A DNA stretch of 31,507 nt from Sperchopsis tessellata (Eukaryota > Arthropoda > Insecta > Coleoptera > Hydrophilidae). The translations under genes and the position numbers were made by a program. The DNA lies in assembly GCA_033557685.1 (NCBI GenBank), contig JAWQRN010000318.1, positions 1 to 31,507 of the forward strand. The letters run 5' to 3'. The notes beneath the pieces are model-generated. The model ran no database searches, had not been told where the DNA came from, and saw only the letters and a list, made by a program, of their open reading frames with translations. Of the stretch, positions 10,801 to 22,500 are shown one piece after another. Numbering within the stretch: position 1 is the stretch's first letter; each line of letters starts with the position of its first letter.

Positions 10801-13800
10801 TGTAATCGAACGTAACCACTGTATAAATACTGTAATATTGTTGCAATTAATTACTGACTTTCAAATTGTCGAATTATTATTTTTTAATTCGTAAGAATGT
10901 AACAATATTGTATATGGATGTGATATTATAACAGATGTCTTGAAATCAGGAAGAAAATGAACTTTCTTGTCTTGAAAATTCCAGAAAGCATGAGTAGGCA
11001 ACTTGTGTCTTGTCGGCATCTCTAGATAACATTCAGTAAATATATAATATCGTTGTAACTCTCCATTCTGCGAATTTCAGAATCACCGTTTACATATACT
11101 TATTTATATAATCTTTATGATTCTTTCGCTATAAATTGTGAAATTATGAAAATTTTAGTTTTTATTTAGATGTGAATTTTACATATCTCGAAATCTAAAC
11201 AGTTCATGACACCAATACAAAAATATTAGTATAGTATTTGCACAATCGGGCTCACAAAGTTTACCACTGACACAAACAGACCAACAATGTTCAAATTGTT
11301 TATAAGCGTATCTCAAAACTAATAAATTATCAGCATATAAAGTTAAAAAGCTTCCAAGGTTCCAAAATGTTTTTTTTTTGTAGTTATCCACCTTAAAGCA
11401 AAGGTTATGACTATTAAATCTCCAGATAAAGGAACTTTTTGAAATCTTTCCTTTCAACTAACCAGTTATTGAGCCTAAATCCAGTATTTGTGTTGTCATA
11501 CAATAAAAAAAAGAACCTTATGTCAAGAGTAATAAATGCCTAGTATTCCTTTCATCTATTATTATGTTTTCATTGCCTTCCATATACACACTTCTCTTTT
11601 TATAAGTATTGCTTTAAGGTTTATAAATACAAGTAAGTTATTACAGCACATAATGTTGTGTTAATGTATCAGATATTCCCATAGGATATTACGAGGGCAT
11701 ATTTTATGTTATGTACCTTCCATTGCAACAAAACAGCTACAATTTAAAATAAAATATATAAGGAAATAGCTGCATTGGTTGTTAAAATTTAGCTTGTGTA
11801 ATAATAAGAGGGCAAGATATGGTGCAAAATGTTGATAACCTGTCACTGCAAGATTGGTTCATGTAGATTTCCATTTGGACATGAATTCAATTTATTGGAC
11901 GCAAGTATTCTTGACGATTTGAACATAAAATGGAGAGCTATGCAGTAGAATCCTAGATTGCCTTCACCTGAGCAAAAACTGTGCAGGGGCCCAATTTCGA
12001 TATCTCGAAATAATTTTTCAAGACAAATGTACAGGTGCAAACAAAATTTATTTTGTTTTCAAAGCAACGCAATTTTTCTAAAATTCTTTTATGTTCTATA
12101 ACTTATTTATTTGAATAGCTATCTCAAAGTTAGCAAAAACATTCCCCTTTTTGATTTTTATAGGGTTTGAATTTGTTAGTTTTTAAAAAAAATTTAAAAA
12201 AAATACTGAAATTTCAAAATTTTTCTTTTCATTATTACAGTATTTTTTGATATATACAAAATCTGCCACTGTTAGTTTTACATCATTTACAAACATCATA
12301 ATTTGCTTCAATCTTTTCGTCTTTTGTTGGACATCATAAAGTTAATTTTTTTAAATAGGGCCTACCATTTTTTTTGATTTCAAAAATATATCATACTTAA
12401 GTTACACTCTAAGTAAATTTTGTTATTTGAAAATGATGTGAAACAAAACTGTTTCAGTAACAAAGAGTTGAAAATGATTAAAAATAAAGGAATTACAGCG
12501 AAATAAATAAAATTGAATACAGATTATTTTTGTCAATGCATTAGTATTGTCTATAACAATACAGAAAAGTGCCAAATTTAAACTTACCCTCTATCTCTGA
12601 AAGTAACCAAGATCCCAATATAGAAAATCGACTGGGACAACTGTTCAGGTAAAATTTGGGCCAGAAAATTGGGTCGAGTTGATTGGCAACTTATGTTTTC
12701 TTTCCTAAAATCTTCCTGGGAATTAAACTTGGGTATATCACTAGAAGCCTCCCATTAAACAGGAATACAAGCAGAGGGTACATAAGGGCTTGCCACCACC
12801 ACTTATCGTGTTCATAAAGCAAATAAACTTCAGTAGATAATCAATGATTGTGGGTTTATAGAGTTAAGGCATCCAGCTTGTCACTCAGATTTTTTTAATT
12901 CAAATACCTCAACAAACATCTCAGAGCAAGTGTTTATCTTGTAATTAATCAGCCAGTAATGCTGTTCAACAATATTTGCAAGGCTGCCCAAGTATTCTTT
13001 TCCTAAGGGAATGGGGCAATTGAGAGAAAGATGAAATAATGAGTTTCAAAAATGGGTGGACATATTTTACCAGTTATAACAGATAAGTAAAATTTATTCG
13101 TCTAATGTACATCAAATTTTCTGCTACAAAATTATGCCACAAAACATCTTACTTGTCTGGAACTTCAACTTCTTGTAGATGCCTTATCCTTCCACTCATT
13201 TTACCGATTAGTATAAAACCAAAATTTTAGTGTCCATTCTGAATATTACAGTGAGCTTCATCCTCAAAATATTTGTATTTTTATCCAGAGCTTTGACATA
13301 ATTTTGGCATTTATTTTTGTCAAAGTATTTATGATATAAAAACAATATTAAATATAAACTTTTTTGTCTTCTTCAGCAGTGGAGTGCATTTATAAACAGG
13401 GAGTTTCTTTTTCAAAGGAAAATTTTTAAAGAGCCCTGATGAAGTGGAACCTGTGGGTTAGAAAGGAATTGTAACGTTAAATGTTATGGTCTGTTTTTTT
13501 ATTGGAAGAGTGATTTAAATAAGGTGCCTTATAAAACTGAATTGTAATTTGTAGCTTTGTCATTTTACTATATGTGCAGCCAATTACAGCTCCATTTTTG
13601 ACGTATCATTTTTTTAATCACTCATGCTATTAAAAACATTGGCAATGGAAACATTGCAAGACTTTCTCGTCAATAAGATGAAAGTTAAACCGTGTTTAAA
13701 ATAACTACATTTAATCGATTTGTGAATAAAGTTAAAACTGTAATAATAAGTTGTATTACTTTTCACCGCTGTCCATATTTTATATTTAAAAAATCATTTG

Positions 13801-13905
13801 TATCATAACCGGCTGTCAACCTGTTGACAGATAGTATTAAGTATGTGTCTATCATTGTCAAATGCATACAATCAATATACCTCTTAATTTACCTAATGTA
13901 GAAAT
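10801..13905. other. Gene-free AT-rich DNA with fragments of repeats
   Basis: No exon or transposon protein is recognisable over this 3.1 kb. It contains the dispersed repeat listed at 11181-11280 and a CTGATGA-hairpin-GAAA segment at 13436-13464 discussed under findings. The open frames at 11179-11457 and 11843-12040 (-) show no known domain. Confidence 0.45.
11181..11280 (+). repeat. Dispersed repeat, copy 1
   Basis: The sequence from ACATATCTC through AGTTCATGA..CCAATA and TTTGCACAATCG.GCTCACA to GACACAAACA matches, with small indels, the segment at 14381-14495 in the same orientation. The family is unidentified. It may be a UTR or terminal part of a transposon. Confidence 0.6.
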
Positions 13906-14214
13906 TTAGTTTAGTTAGTTTATTTGTTTATTTAATGTCGGCCTATTTCTGCTGCTATGGCTAATCACTGACGCCAGGGATTAGGCTCCCTCACCTGAGA
14001 ATTTTTCCGCATCCAGTGCTCCAACTGGAATTGGGTTCTTTTAAGTGCACGTGGTCTTCATTTTACCTACCATATATACGGGACCCACCCTTTTACGTCC
14101 CTCCTGGAAGACGAGACAAAGACTTTTCCCTAATAACAAAAAGCCGACCGTCTCTGGGACTCGAGACCCCACGCTTAGTAGCCTAGTACTTAGCCACTGA
14201 GCTACGAGACGGCT
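13906..14214 (-). repeat. Full-length tRNA-derived SINE with 12-bp target-site duplication
   Basis: Reading the - strand, the element begins with a tRNA-like head. An A-box-like TAGCTCAGTGGCTAAG lies at 14204-14189, and a B-box-like GGTCTCGAGTCCC lies at about 14169-14157. A unique body and an AT-rich tail (AATAAACAAATAAAC) follow. The direct repeat TAATGTAGAAAT occurs at 13894-13905 and again at 14215-14226, exactly flanking the element. This is the mark of LINE-assisted target-primed insertion. The copy at 1171-1402 belongs to the same family but is shorter and more diverged. The intact boxes and perfect duplication suggest this copy is the younger of the two. Confidence 0.9.
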
Positions 14215-14226
14215 TAATGTAGAAAT

Positions 14227-14654
14227 AACATTAAATTAATTAATTCATTATTTTTTATTAGATTTTCCTGATTCTTTCAATTTGCAATGGGTACTTATGA
14301 ATAATTTATATTTCTCTTAGTAAAAAAAAAATTGTTTTAAAATAACTTTCTTTTTAGACGAGATAAACTTAATTCAACGCTACATATCTCAAACTCTAAT
14401 TAGTTCATGATATCAATAGCTCCTAAATATGAAATTTGAAATTAATCGGTAGAGTAGTTTTTGCGCAATCGTGCTCACAATAGTGACACACAAACATTTA
14501 AAAAATTGTTAAATGGTGTTCACTAAAATCTGTAAGCAATTTTTTTGCGACAGCTGACATAATGGTATCCATGTTTTATGTTTTTACACACAGGGATTCT
14601 AAGTCTATAATGCAATAATATTTTATTAAGTACTGATCTAAAAAGTTCTAATAA
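14227..14654. other. AT-rich non-coding DNA
   Basis: Apart from the dispersed repeat copy at 14381-14495, nothing is recognisable here. Confidence 0.4.
14381..14495 (+). repeat. Dispersed repeat, copy 2
   Basis: This matches 11181-11280 in the same orientation (ACATATCTC, AGTTCATGA, TTTTTGCGCAATCGTGCTCACA, GACACACAAACA) but carries an insertion in the middle. The hAT relic begins about 160 bp further on, so this could be part of an element containing it, although the first copy has no hAT sequence near it. Confidence 0.6.
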
Positions 14655-14930
14655 AGTAATTCACTAATATTTCTATCGACCTTAGCTGAAGCACTGTCAT
14701 TACAAACACTATCCAACTTATTATAGTAAAGGTGTTTTCTTTCCAAACAATTTAAATCTTTCAAATATATCACTACCCTTTGTTGCGCCATGAAGTGGTT
14801 CAAGGTAAGAAGTTCTTCTATTGACTTTGAATTTTTCTTTATTTTCTGTAATAAAAATATTCAATTGGGCAATGTCTACTGATTTATCCATTGTAATTGA
14901 AAAAAATGTGCACTCGAACATGAAGTTCAT
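14655..14930 (-). pseudogene. hAT-superfamily transposase fragment
   Basis: The - strand frame from 14930 reads FFSITMDKSVDIAQLNIFI, matching the catalytic-core start of hAT/ZBED-type transposases (FS.ALDESTD....QL.IFIR). LEPLHGATKGSDIFE follows, as in the family's L..MHGTTTG.DIFE. After a stop near 14721 the next frame continues with LDSVCNDSASAKVDRNI, resembling the family's L..V.TDGAPAM.GKN.G segment. In the second block the Asp aligned with the catalytic one is present, and the first block reads MDKS for the usual LDES. Only about 90 codons of a roughly 600-residue protein survive. No terminal repeats or 8-bp duplication were found. Confidence 0.65.
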
Positions 14931-16367
14931 AATTTTATTATTTACTTCATGCGAAATTTTATGGGTAGGTTGTTTAATAGTGTTTCGAGTACAAAGTTAT
15001 TAATTTTAATTTTTTATAGGCTCGTCTTTCAGTGTTTACCGGCAATTGTAAGATTGGTCATAATTAAATATTTGCAACCAAAAAGTAATTTTCTCTTTAA
15101 TATCAAAATTGCAATTTCATATGATGCTTCTATGGACAGATACTTTCACTTTTTGTTATTTTTTTAAAACATTTCGTTTTTAATTTGAGTTGCGTAATTG
15201 AGTACTGCAAGTTCGGATTTGATGTTCAAAGTTTTCTTTATATTTAGTTTTAAATTATTTTTGGTTTCAAGTAACCGATTAGTATTTAAAATAGTGAAAA
15301 ACCGTGAAAGTACCACCAGTAAAGAATTTTAAGTAAAAAAAAATGCACTAGCTTATAGACTTATTATGATGCTACAAAATTTAGGTATATATTTTGCATA
15401 TATTAATATAAAAATAAATAGTTTTTATTCAGAAAACATGTTCGTCTACTTGTACATTTCACAATATTCATAGAAATTATAGATAACAAAAATTTAATCT
15501 TTAAAATTTTGTATTAAATGGAAAAATATATCAATAAATAGATAAACTTTTTTAAATTGAGGACATTTATGAGTATGATAATGTCGTATTTTCAAAAAAT
15601 ATCCATGATTTTTAATAAAAACTAACACCAGTGTCTGACCTTTTTGCAATTTTATCTTATATAGAGAATTTTTGGTTACATGTTTTATAGAAATATTGTA
15701 CTTAGAACACAGTTCTTAGAGAGATGGCCCAACCTGATTTAAAAAATATAAACTTGATATATTTAAATTTATTGCAAATAATTTGGAATAAAATCCAGCT
15801 TTAGTACTTATTACAAACACTCTTGAAAATTCACCTTCAAGTTTCTTGAAATCACAACTTAGTATTAACATCCAACTAGATTTCAGTTTCAAATTAAGCT
15901 TGTACCAAAATGAGCCATAAATAAAGATTGAAGAAATCAACGATTCAAAACTTTCCCATTACTCTAAATATGAAATCTTGAGCCAAATTGAAGGTGTTTG
16001 GCTTCCACAGCATTACTATATATTTTCTAATGATTACTTAAATTAGCTTGAGCAACAAATATATTATTTAAATAATGTACATAGAATTGAAGATGGAATG
16101 ACGTAAATGTTTACATCTCTAATACAATTATATCAGTGAATCTGATGAAGGGGTGGTATTACCCAAAATGTGTGTGTGTGTGTGTGTGTCATAATTGTGC
16201 CAGAGATGTAAGTATTCTATTATTATTTCATCTTTAATGTTACCAGCTATTTAAAACACGATTCATAATATATAATTTTATTTTTTTTTTATTTTACTGA
16301 TACTATTTATTCTTATTATTAATTCAGTTTTCTTGATAAATTTCTTAGTTTACATTTTCTCCTTTAG
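14931..16367. other. AT-rich non-coding DNA immediately upstream of the first visible DHX35 exon
   Basis: No exon is recognisable, and in particular no GETGCGKST-type Walker A. The 74-codon - strand frame at 15716-15940 has no known domain. Near the 3' end there are a (TG)n tract and a polypyrimidine-rich acceptor region ending in CCTTTAG at 16367. Confidence 0.45.
16169..16189 (+). repeat. (TG)10 microsatellite
   Basis: Ten TG units plus one T follow directly after a CTGATGA-GGGT..ACCC segment. The tract may be the simple-repeat tail of a retroelement 3' end. Confidence 0.85.
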
Positions 16368-16538
16368 TATTTAGTAGAAGCAGAATGGGAAAAGAAGATT
16401 GGAATTTGTGAACCAAGAAGAGTTGCAGCTTTATCTCTAGCGAACAGAGTAGCAGAAGAAATGGGTGTACTTGTCCAAGGTGATACAGTGGGTTATGCAG
16501 TGAGATTTGATGCTTGCAGTAACAATCCAAAAATCAAG
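16368..16538 (+). CDS. DHX35: DHX35 exon A (motif Ia)
   Basis: 57 codons in phase 0, bounded by acceptor CCTTTAG and donor AAG/GTAAGC. The product starts YLVEAEWEK and carries ICEPRRVAALSLANRVAEE and GYAVRFD. PRRVAA is motif Ia of DEAH helicases, which contacts RNA in domain RecA1. The two residues before it are Cys-Glu, where most DEAH helicases have Thr-Gln. The Walker A (motif I) should lie in the preceding exon. Confidence 0.9.
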
Positions 16539-19500
16539 GTAAGCAGGTTATAGGTTTAGAATAAAATATAGGATGCTTTATATCTGTGTCATTCAGCAAC
16601 ATTAGTTCAATTTATCATGCTACACTTACTATTTTATTATTTTTATTTAAAAAAATAACACAAAAGCCCATATCTGTATAAGAGTTAAAATTTTCAATTG
16701 TATAGTCTTGCAGCAGCACACACCTCACACTTCCATCTTTATAAATAGTTGTTATTCTTGAAATTTTCAGCTCTTCTGGAAAGGTAACTGCTTTGATATG
16801 CTTGTTTATTAATTTTACTATTTTTTGAGCAATTGTATTTGTTAAATTTTTGATTTGAGTTGATTTGATTCCATCATAATCTGGTGGATGATTTGCGTTG
16901 AGGTTTTGTATTATTTCTTTGATTTGTTGATCGTAGGTACATTGCAACGATAACACAGTACTTTTTTTGTTGGTTTGTTAGAAGCTTTTTCCTTTGTATG
17001 TTTTCTGCAACTAATTCTCCTATGTTTGTGTAGTATTGGTTTATTGTCTCAGCCATTTCTTGTTTGTCTTAATTTTTGCCCCAGTTTCTGTGACAAGTTC
17101 TTTTATTTCTACTGTCTTTTGATTGCTTGCATCTAGAATCTGTTTTATAATTCACAGAGTTTCATTATGATTTAGCATCGCCTACTGTGTTTGATGTTTT
17201 CTGTGTCACAAAATGATTTATGAGAGAACAGTTGCAGTAATTGATAATTAAAACTTTGTGCATATTTCACTAAAAGAACATCTATGAAACATCTTTATGG
17301 ACTCTTTAAGATGCAATTTGAAATGGTTGCCGAATGTAAGGCTTTACCATGGCTTTATAAGGCCAAGCACTGTACATCCTGCACAATATTTCAACGAGTA
17401 GCAGGAGAAATTTTGAAACTGGTACAGGCTCCAGAATAAAGGTTTCAGGATTACCACTTGAAACCCAAGTACCAAACTAAACTAAAGGTACGGAAACAAA
17501 AGAGTGGGGAATCATTATAAGAATATGCAGCCGACATCGATAGACTCACCAGACTTAGCTATGGAGATATTGTAATCGCAGTGAACATGTTTATTAATGG
17601 CCTTACAGACCCATAAATATTACTAGCAGTCCAGAATGTCCCGCAACGAAATATGTGGGAAATGGGTACAGCCCTCAAATTTGAAGCTGTACATAACCGA
17701 TATAGAAGGAACCACATACGAGAAGTAACAATGGAAGCCGCAACAACTCTCAGGAAGTTGAATTGTTCTAAATGCGAGCCCACAAAAGAAATTTAAAGAG
17801 CATGAAATGCTACGGGTGTGGAAAAGAGAAGAGGCACAGTCGCAGAAATTGACTCTGGTAGAGCAAACGAAAATGAGGTACCAAAAACCGCCAATACTAG
17901 GGGGCACACATTGGTGGGTACAAACGAAGTCCCCAGATCATCCAGAATATAGCACCATGTGAAAAGACTTGTCACTAATGATAGTATTGGAAAGAAGTGG
18001 TGCCAGTTCACGTAAGTTAATATTTTAGTAGTCAGAGCAGATATAGTGAACTGGAAGAATCTGGAAAAGGTTACAAACCTTTATGTGTGAGCACCTGCTG
18101 ATGATAACATATTAGTTCATGGATGAGTGAAGGCTTGTATAACCTTGGGAAGCTATTCCATGGTTCAATAGAGGATTATGTAGGATTTTGTGAGCCATCA
18201 TGGAACTGTTATTGATGTAAAAGAGAGGCTACTGCAAATAGGCAATCAAGAAGTGAGTGGGCTTTCCTGCGTGTAAGTAGTGTGGTTATGACTGAATAAA
18301 TAATCCAAGCTAATATTGAAAATGAATTGGACGATTCCAGGTTGGGTCTTACTAAATCTTGTAGAACATCCAATCAAGAATGAAGTTCTGGTAAGAAGAG
18401 CCCAGGTTAGGTGCTAAAATGTAATTCTAGTTCGTATCTTGAACACCAACGGGTTTCCTCTAAAGTATTGGGAACTCTAGAACCAGTTATCTCAATTGCC
18501 AATTGTGAAGAAGATGCAGTGCATATAAATGAGAATCCATTATGGGAGGAAATTAAAAACAATATTGCCGATAAATTTATCACCAGCAGAAGAAAAACAA
18601 GTGTTAGAACTATCCAAGACATATTAGCTACCAAAGAGAAAGACTATGGATCTGTTGAAGAAGATGCAGAAGCAGGGCATCATAGAACCTTCCAGTAGAC
18701 CTTGGGTCTCACCTGTTGTTCTGGTTTCACATAAGTATGGGTCTACCAAATTTTGCATAGGCTATACAAGACTAAATGATGTAACAAAGAAGGATTGTTA
18801 CCCTTTGCCAAGAATAGAATGACACTTTGGACACCTTGGCAGGGTCACAATTTTTTTCCACATTAAACTTCAGGAGTGGTTATTAGCAAGTAGAGCTAAA
18901 CCCTAAAGGCCAAGAAAAGACAGCTTTTATTATGGAATCAAGGCTGTGACAGTTCAGCGTAATGTCATTTGACCTATGCAATGTACCAGCAACATTTGAA
19001 AGACTTAAGGATCTGGTTCTCAAGGGTTTATCTTGGAAGACTTGTCTGGTTTACATTGATGATGTCATCGTAATCGGTAGGACATTTGAAGAGCATTTGA
19101 AGAATTTGGAGGAGGTTTTTAGAAGATTGAGAAATGCTCATTTGAAACTCAGCCCAAAGAAATGCCATCTGTTCAAGAAGAATCTAAAATATCTCTGACA
19201 TGCGGTGTCCAGTGAAAGTGTAGCAACAGATAGCGATAAAATCTCAACTATGTAGAAATGGCTAACCCTGAGAAGTAAGATATACAAAGTTGTCTGGAAC
19301 TCTTTACTTACTATTGAAAATTTGTCCCAGGGATTGCTAATATAACCTTTGCATAAGCTGAAGGAAGCAGCGAGGAAATTAAAATGGACAGAAGATTGCT
19401 AAAAGGTATTCGACAAATTGAAGAGAATCTTAACAACAGCTTCAATCCTTAATTATGCTTGAATGGAAGGCCAGTTAATTTTGGACCCTGATGCTAGTAA

Positions 19501-22500
19501 CATTTGCATTAGGGCCGTACCTCACAAATACAAGATGATCAAGGAACAGTGATTGGAAAGCTTGTCACAAGACGGGAACCTCCTTAAAACAGATCATGCT
19601 GCCCTACAATGGCTTCTTCGCTTTAAAAACTAAGAAGGTTAGATCGCTAGGTGGCTGGAAAGACTCCAAACATATCACTTTCCACCGAACACCGTAGAGG
19701 TAAGATTCATAGCAACGCCAATGATCTCTCACACAACAGTTGATGTGGAAGGATGGATGAATGACGAAATAAAAAGAGCACAAGAAGAAGACCAAGACTC
19801 ACAATCAATTCTGAACTAGAAGCAACAAGGGCAATGACCAGCATGAATCAACTTTGTTCCAGGAGACCTGCAAACTACTTGGCATAAGGAAAACGCAAAC
19901 TACACCATTGCACCTTTATTCTAACAGAAAAGTGGAGCGAATTAATCGAACCATCGGCAGATACATATCTAAAGTTGTTACTCAGCTAGAGTGATTTTCG
20001 AAAGTGAAATTAAACGCAGCTGGCCAGATGAACATGAAACAGGTGTTAATTATGTGGAAATCATAAGAAGGAAGATGGATGACATTCACAATGTTGTCTG
20101 AAACAACATCCAGATTGCAAGTGATAGAATAAAAGATAGATATGATGTACGAGCCAAAGCTGGATTAGATTAGATACGAAGTCACTGTGATGCGCTTAAC
20201 AGACAATTAATACAACTACTAGAATACAGTAGTATGTAAAATAAGTACTTTAAAATAAATACATTTTAAACTTGTTGAACTATTATTTGTGAAATCGTAA
20301 AAACATTACAGTATGATCGCAGGAAATGTGCCGTTCAATTTTAATTTTCAAACAAAAGTAGCTTTTTTATCAATAACTTAAATTTAAAACAGTATTTATT
20401 AAAATACTTTCCTTTAATTTTTCTACACATCAATTGCACATGGTTATTAAAACTAAATTTAACACGTCTCTTAGCCAAAAACAATAAAAAATAATGGAAT
20501 TGTGCATATTTTAGTATGTATCTGAAGCAGCCAGTCATAATTTCCTCTACAAATTTGTAGTATATTACATGTATATTATATTCAGTTTCAGCCCCTCCAT
20601 TTTGCTCTCTGCAAAATTAAGCTTAGGGCACAAGTTAGTGGGGATTTGAGAGCAGTATCTTTCTTTTCCCCAATATGACTTTGCAATCCTCACAAATCTG
20701 TGATCTGGGTCATGTAGGACTTCAAACCCAAGTAACGGAGAGTCTATTTCAATACTATGGTCCTATTTTGTGTCTAGTCAAGTAATTGGGTTCTTTTAAA
20801 GATAATATGCTTTTAATACTATGTTGATTCATTTAAGATGTGCCACATGTGAATCTTATAAAGAGTGATAGTTAAGAAATTAATTAAATTGAGACAAAGC
20901 TATGTAATTTCATTGCCGTTGCTTCAAACATTTTTATCAAATATTTTATTTATTTTAGCTGTAATTAATTTGAAACTGACACTGAGAGAGTGTAAATATA
21001 TTTGAAATATGTTAGTAATTAAGTTTTGATTGTACTGTTTCACTTTCCATTTTAGTTGTGTATATTTTGTCTTAGTTGCATGGAATTATCCAACCTATCG
21101 ATTAAAAGATTCTGATATAATGTTTTAGTATATGACAGAAGGAATTCTAATAAGAGAAATGATGACTGATCCGTTATTACAAAGTTATTCAGTAATCATG
21201 TTAGATGAAGTTCATGAGCGTACTTTATACACAGATATTCTGATGGGTCTGCTGAGGAAAATTCTTAAAGTAAGTGAAGATTTGTCAAATTAAACGTTTT
21301 TTTCTTACATTTTCTTACATTTTTCTTTATTTTTTAGAAGCGTGAAGACTTGAAACTTATTGTGGCATCAGCTACGATGGATGCCAAAGAATTGCATAAT
21401 TTCTTTAATAATATCAATGATGCAGGCAATGATTCAGCAGTAATAATGAGTGTGGAAGGAAGACTATTCTCTGTAGGTGTTCATTATTTACAAGGTAACA
21501 AAATATCAATATTCAATTGCTAACTAAATTAAGCAGAATTTTAATTTATGTCTATTTGGATATCTGAATCTGCGCATTTGAGCTTTCTCACTCTCACCCT
21601 TGTGGATTTGTTCTAACTATGTATCTCTGATATATACGTTCCTTTCGCCAATGCTTATTTTAAAGTCTTATACTTACTTTCTATTTTTTCTGTTGTCACT
21701 TTACTTAATTGGGTAAAAACTAGTCACTTGTTCAAACTCTCAGCTCTTGATGGTGGTGAGCTGTAAACTGAGGTATTGTGAACACTTTCTTAGGTTATAT
21801 ATGTGATTGTCTGTGGTGTGGAGGGGTATGGTTGATGAGTGATTGAGTGAGTGTATATATTGACTAGGAGTTGTTGCTATGTAGTGTTTGGTCATTTAAC
21901 ATTTTAGTGGATTTGTATCTGCATTTTTCGATTTGCTCTTGGGTTCTAGCATTTGTGTGTGGTTTTTTGTGTGTATTTCTATTTTATTATATATGATGTC
22001 CATCGAGTGTTTTCTATGAGGGGTAGTGCGAATGTTGAGTGGTATATGTGGTATACTAAGCACAAACCACATGGTGGCAATCATTTATTCAATATATACA
22101 CACATCAAGTTTTTCATAATACATCCTCCTTCACCCACACACAAACATACATAACCTTAGAAAGTATACTCTAACCCCCAGTATGCAGGTTAGCACCATC
22201 AAGAGCTGACTGCCTGAAGAAGTGACATGATCCCAAAACAATCATTACTAAGTAAATGAGTAGTACTAAATTAAAGAAAGTGATAAAATAATTATATAGC
22301 CAGGGGGCATGAACCAATCAGGTCAAATAGCTTTCAAGTTCAATAATAATAATATGGAAAATCAGTATGTAATTATAACTTTTAAATTATCTTTTGTTCT
22401 TCAAACTTATTAGGCTGTTACATAAGTCCATTCATATTTTGGCATACTCACATTGGTGCATAGTAGGAGGGGAATAGTTAGGTGGTGTTAACTCTTGTTG

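Noticed and set aside
14156..14204. A true tRNA gene on the - strand
   Set aside because: The A- and B-box-like blocks belong to the head of a SINE. The element continues into a 250-bp body with target duplications, and no clean cloverleaf was apparent.
15716..15940. 74-codon - strand frame (FWYKLNLKLKSSWMLIL) as a coding exon upstream of DHX35
   Set aside because: No family recognised and it is antisense to the gene. Kept as non-coding.
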